Assembly: GCA_015501055.1 (NCBI GenBank)
Contig: JADNYV010000022.1
Coordinates: forward strand, 186,001 to 250,000
Length of the DNA: 64,000 bases
Reading direction: 5' to 3'
DNA from: Mucidula mucida
Taxonomy: Eukaryota; Basidiomycota; Agaricomycetes; Agaricales; Physalacriaceae
A program made the translations under genes and the position numbers. The stretch's first letter is position 1. Each line of letters opens with the position of its first letter. The notes under the pieces are model-generated. The model made no database searches, was not told the DNA's origin, and saw nothing but the letters and a program-made list of their open reading frames with translations. Below are positions 11,618 through 22,114 of this stretch, piece after piece.

Positions 11618-14600
11618 ATGGAAGAATCGGACGAGGAGGAATTTGTGTACCCAGGCGGCTCCACGACGGGCGAGCCAGGCAGCCACACGTCGACCCCTGC
11701 TGTTCCGCGTCCTACACCCGCTCAACTCGAGTCTTTGTATGCGGCCGCCTCTTCCGGGGACCTTCGTCTCCTCAAAAAACTCTTCAAGACTGCTTTGGAA
11801 TCCGCTAGCGTCGAGCCATTCAGTCTTGCAAATGCAGCCTCTACTAGGACAGGCTTGACAGCGCTTCACGCTGCCGCCAGCAGAGGGTTTCTTGACATCG
11901 TCACCTGGCGTGAGTACACTGTTTTCTCTGTGATCACGTCGGCTCAAGCGCGTGGAGCGTGCAGTGGTACAAGACTGTGGCGCCATGGCCGACCTCGAGG
12001 ACAAGGAAGGAGAAGTCAGTTTTTGCAAGCTTATATTGGCCCCATAATAACACTTCCCAGACAGCTTTGCATAAAGCCGCGCTCAATGGACATCTCCCCA
12101 TCATACTCTATCTGCTCCCAGATAAAGCAGATGTACACACCAAAGATGGTGATGGCTGGACTGCCCTGCATAACGCGTGTTCAAAGGTTGGTCCGGGTAA
12201 TTCTTTTGCATCTGCGCCTTACACCTCCATAGGGTTATCTTGACATTGTGCGATGCATATGCGAGACAGGGAAAGGAGGCACGACTGACAACCATGATGG
12301 CGTGCGAGGCGTCGATTCTCAGAGTAAAGGTGGATGGACACCACTCAGTGAGTATCTCATCATCGCGAATTCCTATTCGTCTTCTGAGTTTTATATCAGT
12401 GAATGCGGCTTCGAAAGGACATCTGCCCGTTGTCCTTTATCTTCTTACGAAACAGTCTGCGGATCCTCTGATTAGAAACAACTGGGGCGAAACAGCATAC
12501 GACATCGCAGCTGCTGTGTTTGAAGTCTGGATATGCGAGGTATGTGTAATCTAAAGCGAGGATATCAAGTCGTTGATCGCTCCTTTCAGGTATTGCACAA
12601 GGCAGAAATTGAACGATGGGGGACCTCCACTTCGTACGACGCTTTGGCTGTCCATACTACAGTCCCTCTCGTCCTATTTGAACACCAGCGCCTTGACACG
12701 CGTTTAAAGACTTTAGCTGTTTCTGGTGGGAGACCCAAGTTCTCAGCGTCGGGGCTAGGGAAACACGGACGTCGATCACCTTTTGAGCTGAGGATGCCTA
12801 CTTCCGATGAAGGCGTCAATGAGGTGCCCGCTTGGCGCAGCGATGTTCAACTGCCTTTGCGAAATAGTCCCTGGAAACTTCCTGTCCCGAGAGCCGATGA
12901 CAGACACGTCCAGGACGGCGCTGAAAGGAGTCACTTCTGGCTGTAATTACCATTGCTTTCAGTTCTTTGCCAACATCTCACCTCTGACTAGGTCGGATTG
13001 GACACTGGATGTCACCCACCCCGGCGTGGATGCCGAAGAAGGGTGGCAATATGCGCACCACTTCAGTGACACTGATGATCAATGGACGGCAGACAAACCA
13101 CCCCAGCTTGAACGGTTATTGACGGGAGGAACTGCCTCTGCGTTGGCCGGCTCTTCAAGAAGGTCTTCTTTATCGTCCTCCTCCTCTCGCGCGCCGCAAA
13201 CTTGGGTTCGTCGAAGAAGATGGGTGCGTGTCATGCGGCGCAGGCTAGACATACCGCCACTTCCATTTCTTCAACCTGATGGCAGGATGTATCATATGGA
13301 TGGCGAAGGCCATTTCATTCCATATTCTGATGACCATCACAGCGACTTTGAAGACGGAGATGGTCAAGAATTAGCGCCCATGCAATCAAACTTTTTCTCA
13401 TCTACACAGGATTATGTTGGCCGTGCGAGATATCTTGTGGGAACGCAATCTCGTGATACGGACCCGACCACCATGTCAGCGATAGACACTCGCCGTGCGA
13501 TAGCAAAATTAGAGCGTGCTACTATGGAATTGCGACAAGGATTACTTCGTACGTTCCCTTATCGCACGTTGGAATGTTCACTTATGGTCTACAGGCGACG
13601 ATGATACCGATCGCAAGACACAGGCTGAAGTATTACTGAACGCGTACAGCAGGGAACTGGAGCGCAGACGAACAGCCGCTGGCGCACATAGATTTATCCT
13701 CGACGATGGTGTGTGCGCAAGACATTTGCTCCATCCAGTAAGCTTAGATTATATCAGATGAGGATGCCGAGGACGAAGACGATGACTCGGATGAAGAATT
13801 TCACTATCCAGGTTCTCCTGCGTTGGATACAATGCGATCATCATCCAGGAATTCCAATTCGACAACAGATTATTTTAGTCGTGCCAGCGGATCATCGCGT
13901 TTGCCCCCCGATTTGACCCCGCAGCTCTCGCAAGCGCCGGACTTTCGCGTACCCACTCATGAAGCGCCGCAGAAGGTCGCTCGTTGGACTTCTCCTAGCC
14001 CCCATCAAATACACCAGTGGGAGAAGGACGAGGACGTCCTACATTGTAGAGAATGTCAACGCAGGTTTACATTTCTCAGCCGTCGAGTAAGTCATCACAG
14101 TTATCTATGGAGAGTACAAAGCTGATATGACCGTTACAGCACGTAAGCATATATAATCCGACTTTTTACCTCTACTCACCTAGTTTGTAGCACTGTCGGC
14201 GCTGTGGCCGATTTTCTGTGACCGGTGTTCCTCGTATCGCGTCCTTTTGGATCCTTCCGATGTAGTCCAGGATCCGACCTTTCCTGAAATGACTGCTAGT
14301 TCGAGCTCACAGCGCGTATGTCGGTCTTGTCACGATGAGGTCAACGGCAACGTGCCAAGTGGCCTAGGGGGTATGCGAGCTAACTCTATGGAACGCGTCT
14401 TTGTGGACCAAGAGCGTCTGACGATTCCCGGTCATCTGACGAGAAACCGGTCCAGTTCGCAGTTGAGTGACCTTGCTGAGTGAGTTTCAATTCCGCTGTT
14501 TTGGTGTATCTAATTTACAGATGTCCTGTTTGTAATCGAAATCTCGACACCCTTGGTACGCCAGCGGCCCAAGAGGCACATGTCAAAAACTGTCTCGAAG

Positions 14601-14911
14601 GAGGAGGGACTACGCCGCAGACCGCGAAGTACTTGGTATACTCACTGCCACCGGAGAGTACTCTCATCGGCATTGAATGTGTTATCTGCCTCGAAGAATT
14701 TGTCAAAGGTCGGTTCTCTTCCAATTGGATGTTTTTCGTATCTTATAGTTACGAGGTTCCATGGTCGCGCGCCTCAGCTGTCTTTGCAGCTTCCACAACA
14801 GTGAGCCTTGTTTGAACTTGCCCGGGTGGTTTTCTCATACCTTCCCGTGTTACAGCTTGCCTCTCGTCGTGGCTCCAACGCGGGAAGAGCTGTCCTGTAC
14901 ACGCTCGTTGA
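11618..14911 (+). CDS. Ankyrin-dysferlin(DysF)-FYVE-RING multidomain protein, putative E3 ubiquitin ligase
   Basis: Multi-exon gene that reads in frame to the stop at 14911. The N-terminus is acidic (MEESDEEEFVYPGG). About four to five ankyrin repeats follow (11720-12530), of gankyrin/Nas6-like type (TALHKAALNGHLPIILYLL, WTALHNACSKGYLDIVR). Next is a dysferlin/peroxin-type DysF region (12850-13260) with GWQYAHHF and the basic WVRRRRWVRVMRRR. An acidic linker leads to a FYVE-type zinc finger (about 14020-14240: CRECQRRFTFLSRRHHCRRCG), which typically binds PI3P on endosomes. Then come a small CPVCNRNL...HVKNC finger and a C-terminal RING (CVICLEEF...CLCSFHNSCLSSW...CPVH) whose last ligand is His, as in ZNRF/Pib1-type ligases. 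The FYVE+RING pair suggests an endosomal/vacuolar ubiquitin ligase like yeast Pib1. The ankyrin and DysF parts point to extra partner and membrane-linked roles. Confidence 0.8.
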
Positions 14912-14980
14912 ACCTGAACGATACAACGGATTATGACTATGACTACACCGATGTTATATATAATGATACAAAACGTTAAG

Positions 14981-15920
14981 TTAATGCTCGTCATCACGGG
15001 GCTCGTAAAATGTGTTATAGTGGAATCTGCTGCTGTCTACTCGGATTAGATCGTAGTAGTCAGGCTCGTCTGGCTCGATGATGGGTTGACCCTTGCGTCC
15101 GTCGTCCTGGTCGTCGTCAAACCAAGAGGCGGGATCATCTTCGTCCGAATCCTCATCGTCCGAGCCGTCTTCCATGTCTGAATCGGATGGCTTGTGATGC
15201 CTAGTAAACACACCCGTTAGTGCCGAGAAGTATGCGAAGAAACGCCTCACATGAAGGCCCATATCCGTGCCTCCCTCTCTTCTTTGGACATGTGTCCGTA
15301 GGTTATATCATGTAACCGTGCTTGCTTCTCTTCCTGTCGTTGGCGGCGCTGCATATCGACAGCGTTGGCTCGCTGTTCAATTTCGAGCGCCTCTTCCATA
15401 CTCATTGTCGCAACGTGTGTGGTCCCGGGTTGCGGCCCCTACGACCGTACGGAGTCAGTATTCGGTGTTGGGAAGCAATCTAATTACGCACGTATGCACG
15501 AGCTAGGACACGCCGTTTCGTCTCGATTGTGCGGCTCACCGGAGGCTCAGGCGCACTGTCGACATCCATGTCGCCTTCGTCCATGATTCTGGTGTTTCTC
15601 ATGCTGGTATTGATGTTGTCGACACCTTCAAGTTCAGCAAGCTGGGTTTCGATTGCGTTCTGCTCGTGCAGGATCTTTGCAATGTAGGTAGATGTAGATG
15701 CGCCTCTGTATTCTGAATTAGCATCGATTGCAAGTGGGATAACGGAAACATACGGTGCAGCAAGGAACTGTTTGTTGTGATGGTACCGATCGTGCAGTTC
15801 GCGTATCGTCATTTGGGACACGGTCTTGACCTTTGCTTTGGGAGCAGCGAGGAAACCGTGCGGAACGACGCGCTTTGCTCGGCTAGTCGGTGATGTTGGG
15901 GACGTTGGAGGCGAAGACAT
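14981..15920 (-). CDS. Conserved acidic protein, possibly CCDC97-like
   Basis: Protein of roughly 270 residues from at least three exons. The N-terminus is Ser/Pro/Thr-rich (MSSPPTSPTSPTSRAKRVV), the middle is charged and coiled-coil-like (MSMEEALEIEQRA, QRRQRQEEKQARL), and the tail is very acidic (DSDMEDGSDDEDSDEDD, then WFDDDQDDGRKGQ and EPDEPDYYDLIRVD). The tail recalls the C-terminal domain of CCDC97-like proteins, which associate with the SF3b splicing complex, but I am not sure of this match. No catalytic motif is visible. The gene is convergent with the ankyrin-FYVE-RING gene, 69 bp apart. The ATG at 15920 opens the longest frame. Confidence 0.55.
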
Positions 15921-16055
15921 ATTGTGGTTGCAGGAAGGAAATGATCCAACTTTGCCATTGTCTTACTTATATAGGTCTCGCATTGCCTTTTTGGGATAAG
16001 AAACACTTGACACTACTGTACATAGTCGGAATCTGCGCTACACTACTGCACTATT

Positions 16056-17177
16056 TCAACTGAACATATCGCTGTGCTAGATAGGGTATCAGGGATGTTA
16101 ACGGATATCGAGACGCATACAACTTACTGGGCCAGGAGGCATAAACTCATCGTTGTCGGGATCCAATCCAGGCCGTGGGCGACCACCAATGCCACCTCTT
16201 CCTGGGAATGCGGGAATTCCGCCGGTACCTGGTCCAATAGGGTCAAACCTCGCACCAGGAGGCGCGCCCATCGGCGGCAGGAATCCATCTGGGCTCCAAG
16301 GTCCTCGCATGCCACTCCCATTTCCTCCTCTCATACCAAAAATGGGATGATTGGGTCCGACGAACATGCCATCATCATCCCCGCCAGGGAACACTGATGG
16401 CGGATTGAATGGATTCCTAGGAATGGGATCCAGATCTCGGCGTCCAATCTCAAGAGGATTGCGTGGAGGAAAGTGAGAAGGCGCCCTAAGAGGAAACTCG
16501 TCCTCATCTGGGTTGAAGCGCGGAATGCGAGGCTGTGCCGGAGCTGGCTGCATAGCAGGAGTGGGTGCGGGCGCCTGGCTCGATGAAGTGACAGGAATGC
16601 TAGCTTCAGTGTAGCCTTCCTTGCGCAGCCCAGGAATGAGTGGCTGCACAATCTTCAACTTGAACTGTGAAACCAGATCTGTGATACGGGTTGACGAGAT
16701 ATAGCCGTGAACCAGAGGCTGCGCGTCTGCGGCACCGAGATGATGAGGAAAGAATGAAGGAGATACAAAGTCGTTGGTAGTTATATCCAAGGAGACTGCT
16801 TTGTTGTTCTGAACCAGTCGATGAGTAAGAACACAGCCGAGTCATGGCAAGCCCACCTCAACTGCGATGGCATTGAATACAGTGCGATCCCCGAGCTTGG
16901 AGACCTTTACGATAAACTCAAGACTGCTCTGATCATGTTTATAGCGGAACGTGAAATTTCCCGGGCCATGCTGGTCCCAGTTTTCGGGAAGTACATTGTT
17001 GGGATACGAGTTTGTGGTTTGAGTATCGTCTACACCGACGAGCCTGAAAGCCACAGCAGATAAGACAGTATGTAAAAGCACAGCCAAAGCAGCCTGGGAG
17101 GAGGAAAGCGTCTTTTGTGGCAGTAAGGTAGGAAGAAGCGAAATAATAGCCGCCGGGTCCAGGATATCGTTAGCCAT
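16056..17177 (-). CDS. PI31-type proteasome regulator (PSMF1 family)
   Basis: Protein related to PI31/PSMF1, which binds 20S proteasomes and modulates their assembly and transport. The N-terminal ~150 residues form the FP-type fold (MANDILDPAAIISLLP, LPENWDQHGPGNFTFRY, SLEFIVKVSKLGDRTVF). A Pro/Gly-rich tail follows (PRNPFNPPSVFPGGDDD, repeated GGIPAFPGRGGIGGRP). The long frame runs into a donor after FMPPGP; splicing across 16077-16128 adds a last exon reading HSDMFS and stop at 16056, close to the short acidic/aromatic PI31 C-terminus. Two or more introns. It is divergent from PRP5, with only 98 bp between the starts. Confidence 0.85.
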
Positions 17178-17275
17178 GGTGGTACAAGTTGAAGGAACTC
17201 AGTACTCAAAGCTGATTCATATCTCGCCGTGAACCAAACACGTGCATACAGAACACTACCTTCCTTCTTACCACC

Positions 17276-20200
17276 ATGGCCCGAAGAGACAGGTCGTACT
17301 CACCAGACACGTCCAATAAACGGGTAAGGTCTCACCGTTCACCTCGGTCTCCGTCGCCGACCAGGCGCCATCAAAGGGCCAGTAACAGATCCGACGACCG
17401 GGACGGCGGCTGGGATGTTAAAGACAGGGATAGAGCCCGCGAGAGGGACCGCGAGCGCCAACGCGAGGAACGCTTGCGTGAGGAACGCTTGCGTGAAGAA
17501 CGTCGTCGTAACGATTTGGCCAGAGAGGAAAGACGGGACAGGCCTGACCGCAGACGTTCTCGTTCTCGTGACCGTCGCACTTCTACGCCGGCCAAGGCAG
17601 CTACAACAGAAGCTACTGGAACACCGCCACCAGAGGATGAGAAGGTGAAGGCTAGACGGGACAAACTTGAAGCGTGGCGGAAGGAGCGCGACGCCAAAAA
17701 GGCACTCGATGAAGCCAAAGCCAAAGCCATGGCACTCGCTGGTAAAGCAGTTCCTCCTCTCGGTACGTTTACTCCATTTCTTTCTGTTATTCCTGATTTC
17801 ACATCACTTGAATCTACGCCTTCCAGCTACCACGGAATCCGCAAAGCCGCTTAAACGCACTGCGCTTACTGGTCTTGGCCTCAAAGGTTTGCCTGTCAAA
17901 CCAGAGCTTGCAAAAAAGAACAAAGCTACCGCGGCAATGGATGACTCTGTGGAAACGAAACGTACTCTGGAAACGTTGGGTGACATGCCGGCTATTGACA
18001 TGTCAATGAATGATGGCCAAATCATCGTGGGAGACCTTGAAGCCGATGACGACGACGAGGAAGCCAACATTTTAGACCGCGACCTCAAAGAAAAGGCTCC
18101 TGACGCTATGGAGGTCGACGAGGAAGATGATGTCGACCCATTAGATGCTTTCATGAGCGGCGTTAAAGAGCAGGTCAAGAAGGTCAATTTGCATGACATG
18201 CAGAAGATGGCTGGGGGTATGAACGGAGCCGCCAAGTCTCGCATGAGGCTTGATGAGGGCATGGGCGATGATGACGAGGAGGAGACCGGAGAAGCAGCGG
18301 TCGACGAACTCGATACGACGGACCTCAATCCCGAGGATATTCTCGCTCTTGCAGCGAAGAAGGCCAAGAAGAAGGAAGTCGCCGCGGTTGATCACTCGAA
18401 GATAAAATATGAACATTTCCGCAAGGAATTCTACATACCCCCGCCCGATATTGCTGCCATGACCGACGAGGAGGCCGAACTCTTACGCCTCGAACTCGAC
18501 AGCATCAAAATTCGCGGAATAGACTGTCCTCGGCCGGTGACCAAGTGGAGTCATTACGGTCTACCAGCTCACTGGTATGTCTTTTGTTCGACTTGCCCAG
18601 AGAGCACTCTGACACGTTTTTAGCCTTGATGTCATCAAACGTTTGAATTATACCGCGCCAACCTCCATTCAAGCACAAGCTATACCTGCTATCATGTCTG
18701 GCCGGGACGTCATCGGTGTTGCGAAGACGGGTTCAGGCAAGACGATCGCTTTCTTACTTCCCCTCTTCCGGCATATCAAAGATCAACGCCCACTCGAGCA
18801 GATGGAAGGACCCATGGCAATTGTAATGACGCCTACGCGCGAGCTCGCCGTCCAAATACATCGAGAATGTAGGCCGTTCTTGAAAGTAATGGGATTACGA
18901 GTAAGTCCTTTAGTCGATTCCATCACGAGTATCTTACTTAAAACTCTCTCCAGGCTGTTTGTGCGTATGGAGGTTCACCTATCAAAGATCAAATCGCCGA
19001 GCTGAAGAAAGGCGCCGAGATCATCGTCTGCACTCCGGGGCGTATGATTGACCTCTTGACGGCGAATTCGGGTCGAGTGACGAATCTGAAGCGAGTCACG
19101 TACGTTGTCTTGGACGAGGCAGACCGTATGTTTGACATGGGTTTTGAACCCCAGGTTATGAAAATCATCAACAACATTCGACCCGATCGCCAAACAGTTC
19201 TATTCTCTGCGACGTTCCCAAAACAGATGGACTCTTTGGCGCGAAAAATTCTGAAGAAGCCTCTTGAAATTACTGTGGGTGGTCGCTCTGTCGTGGCGGC
19301 AGAGATTGAGCAGATCGTTGAAGTACGACCGGAGGATTCCAAGTTTACGCGGCTCCTCGAAATACTCGGACAGATGTACAACGAGGATCCTGAGTGTCGT
19401 ACGTTGGTGTTTGTGGATCGGCAGGAAGCTGCTGATAATCTTCTCCGTGAACTTATACGGAAGGGTTATCTATGTATGTCCTTGCACGGTGGAAAAGACC
19501 AGGTTGATCGTGATTCCACTATCGCGGACTTCAAATCTGGTGTCGTACCCATCGTGATTGCTACGTCAGTTGCTGCTCGCGGTTTGGATGTAAAGCAGTT
19601 GAGGCTGGTCATCAACTACGATGCACCAAATCATATGGAGGATTATGTTCACCGAGCTGGTCGCACTGGCCGTGCGGGTAACAAGGGTACATGTGTCACC
19701 TTCGTCACTCCCGAGCAGGATAGATACTCGGTGGACATATATAGGGCTTTGAAAGCTAGTCAAGCTACTGTACCTCCGGATCTAGAGGAGCTGGCTAATG
19801 GTTCGTTTCCCTTTTCTTCTCCGTTCGAGTCAAATCCTGATACCAACATAGGCTTCCTCCAAAAGTTGAAGACAGGCAAGGTCCAAGCCGTGAGCTCTGG
19901 CTTCGGTGGCAAGGGGTTGGATCGTTTGGACAAGGAACGCGATGCTAAGGAGAAGGCTGAACGTAAGGCGTATGGCGAACCCGGTGAAGAAGAGAAAACG
20001 AAAGAATCTGAGGAAGCGACGGCGAAAGCCACAGCCTCTAGCGGTGACGATATGACATTCGGCTCGTTCAAGGTTGAGATCAAGCGTGGACCCGCGCCCG
20101 ACTCTTCCAAAGGAATCCTTGGTGTTGGCCCGGCCGTCACTGCAGCACGCCGCCTCGCGCACGCCAAGGAAGAGGAACGTCTTACACAACAGATGCGCAC

Positions 20201-20807
20201 TGCCGAAGAGGCCGCTGAACGCGCTGGAAAGGACACTCCCGCCGGGAAGCAAGCGCTCAGTGTCGTTGCTAAAATCAATGCTCAAATTCGTGCCGCGCGT
20301 TTGGTGTTGCAGAGTCAAATCCAGCACGAGGAGAGCGGCGCTGCGAAGAAACAAACCCCTGTCACAAATCCTGACTCGTCCGAGTTCCACGCGATCATAC
20401 CTATCAACGACTACCCTCAGAAGGCGAGGTGGCGAGTTACCAACAAGGAAACGATGGTGCAACTCATCGATATGACTGGTGCTTCTGTCACCAACAAAGG
20501 TGCGTTTTACTGATGTCGTGTATGAGGATTCGCTGATGTATCTTTCCAGGTATCTACTACGAATCTGGCAAAGAGCCACCTCTCGAAGGGCCACCCAAAC
20601 TCCATCTTCTCGTGGAATCGAACGAAGAATATCGGGTATGTTTTCGTGTTATTCTTACTAGCGTTCGTATGTCTAATCTCTCTTCGCCACTAGGTCGAGC
20701 AAGCTGTACGAGAAATTAAGCGGTTACTTATTGAAGCGTCTGCGGCTGCATTGCAAGCTGAGATGCGTAATCCTTCCGCTCCTTCTGGGCGCTACAGTGT
20801 GCTATAA
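17276..20807 (+). CDS. PRP5: Prp5-type DEAD-box ATP-dependent RNA helicase
   Basis: Nuclear DEAD-box ATPase that remodels U2 snRNP for branch-site recognition (human DDX46). The N-terminus is an RS/RE-rich tail ([25 protein letters not shown]), followed by a long acidic linker with the DPLDAFM motif (about 18138) typical of Prp5. Helicase motifs in order: [18 protein letters not shown] (Q motif), [71 protein letters not shown]-like C-terminal region ends in [10 protein letters not shown]. About six introns; the frame is intact throughout. ATG at 17276 opens [11 protein letters not shown]. Confidence 0.95.
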
Positions 20808-21008
20808 TTATAGCTTATTTCTAGTGGGCTTGCAGCGCTCTGTTGTAATTGTTGGTATTTTACGCTTACACTTCCTGAATTGAAGAAGTCGCCAATTTAC
20901 TATGAGTTCCGTGTTCTCTCCCATCTTGCAATTCTGGGCGAAGCGTTGAGTTAATTGATCATTCATCGTGAGAACTTACCTTTTCGAACACGTTCAGGAT
21001 CAACGTAA

Positions 21009-21308
21009 TTCTACAGCAGGCGACGTTCACTTATACTTATCCCGCAATCCTCTTCACGGTGTCACCGCATCGCTGGCAAGCTCTCTCATCAGAGCGGAGA
21101 ACACTTCATCCCTGAACACGAAACTCAAGTGGATTGGCTTCCAGGTTATACCATCAAAGAACTACTTGAATCGCGAACATGGCATGTTCTCCGAAGTCTC
21201 TCGTCCTCTATAGCACCCCTGAGGATGCATCCGCGCCTCGTCCTACTCACCGCAACAATTATCTCTTCTGTAGTGCTGTTGGATAGCGCAATCCCGATAG
21301 TTTCTTAA
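21009..21308 (+). pseudogene. Orphan C-terminal-like reading frame without start codon
   Basis: Open for about 100 codons after an in-frame stop at 21006-21008, with no ATG in its first two thirds. A possible splice acceptor (CTACAG) lies at 21012-21017. The translation looks protein-like (GEHFIPEHETQVDWLPGY, TIKELLESRTWHVLRSL) and ends in a hydrophobic, membrane-helix-like segment (LVLLTATIISSVVLLD). I do not recognise the family. It could be a truncated gene remnant, a 3' exon of an unseen gene, or chance. Confidence 0.25.
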
Positions 21309-21372
21309 CTTATGCATAGTTAGAGTACCTATGTCGCCTTGTGATACAGTCGGACTCCCAATAACCCATACC

Positions 21373-21427
21373 CCTCGGTGGAGTCGAACAGGTATGGGTT
21401 GTAAGGGTCCATGGGTTTAGAGAGGTC
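21373..21427. repeat. Diverged dispersed repeat, copy A
   Basis: Begins CCTCGGTGGA and contains two ATGGGTT words separated by AAGGGTCC, then AGAGAGG. It aligns with copy B at 21827-21880. A 10 bp inverted repeat overlaps it: AACCCATACC at 21363-21372 and GGTATGGGTT at 21391-21400. Confidence 0.6.
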
Positions 21428-21826
21428 CCGTTATAGGATAAACTTGAGACATTACTGAGGGATGCTACACTATTCTTCCCTTTCTTCTGCAGACAAGTAT
21501 CCAGAGAAACCGACGCAACAGAATTTGTGCCTTGAGGACGACAAGGGCATCCTTCAAAAGGCAGAGGGTTGTTGGCGACGTCGGAACGTGGTCAGAGCGT
21601 GACAGAACGTGACGTTAGGGCCAGACGGCAAGTTTCCGAAAGGCATCCGAGCGGGCATCTGGCGCCACATATACAGATTAGATACGAGAGTCGACGATAT
21701 CCAATGTATATCTGCTGTGAACTACAAGCAAAGTTGCTCAAATGTGGCGCAGGTATGGGTTTTAACCTCTTTATATGACCATGGATTATGGGGTATGAGG
21801 ACACTATGGGTTTTACCTGCAAACAA

Positions 21827-21880
21827 CCTCGGTGGATCCCAAAATCTCATGGGTTACAGGGACCTATGGGTTAAGAGGAG
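21827..21880. repeat. Diverged dispersed repeat, copy B
   Basis: Begins with the same CCTCGGTGGA as copy A and carries ATGGGTT-ACAGGGACCT-ATGGGTT-AAGAGG in the same order. Further ATGGGTT words lie at about 21755, 21806 and 21891, so the element may extend beyond this core. Confidence 0.6.
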
Positions 21881-22114
21881 TATGGGTTGTTGGGAGCTCG
21901 ACTGTACTTACATTCGTTAAAATCTGGGTTCTCTCTTCTGGGTTCTCTCGAAAGGTGGTAATTTTTGTTCATGAGCGTAAGTATATACAAAACAAAGCGA
22001 GGCACAACGCAAATGGTAGAAAGTTGACAAGAGTAAGCAAACAAAACAAGGGTAATGCAAAAAGCGAGGTCCAAGTGAATACGGATAAGTATACGATGAA
22101 GCAAAAATAGTTAG

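Larger units (their letters stand above)
20808..22114. other. Gene-poor intergenic stretch with repeats
   Basis: 1.3 kb between the 3' ends of PRP5 and CDT1. No complete gene was recognised. It contains an ATG-less reading frame (21009-21308) and a diverged duplicated motif rich in ATGGGTT (21363-21900), listed separately. The last ~200 bp are A-rich and probably include the CDT1 3' UTR. Confidence 0.5.

Noticed and set aside
21370..21400. tRNA-derived (SINE-like) element on the minus strand, from TGTTCGACTCC
   Set aside because: The T-arm-like word is isolated and no A-box or 3' tail is found.
21363..21900. Interstitial telomere repeats
   Set aside because: The recurring word is ATGGGTT, not tandem TTAGGG, and the copies are spaced irregularly.
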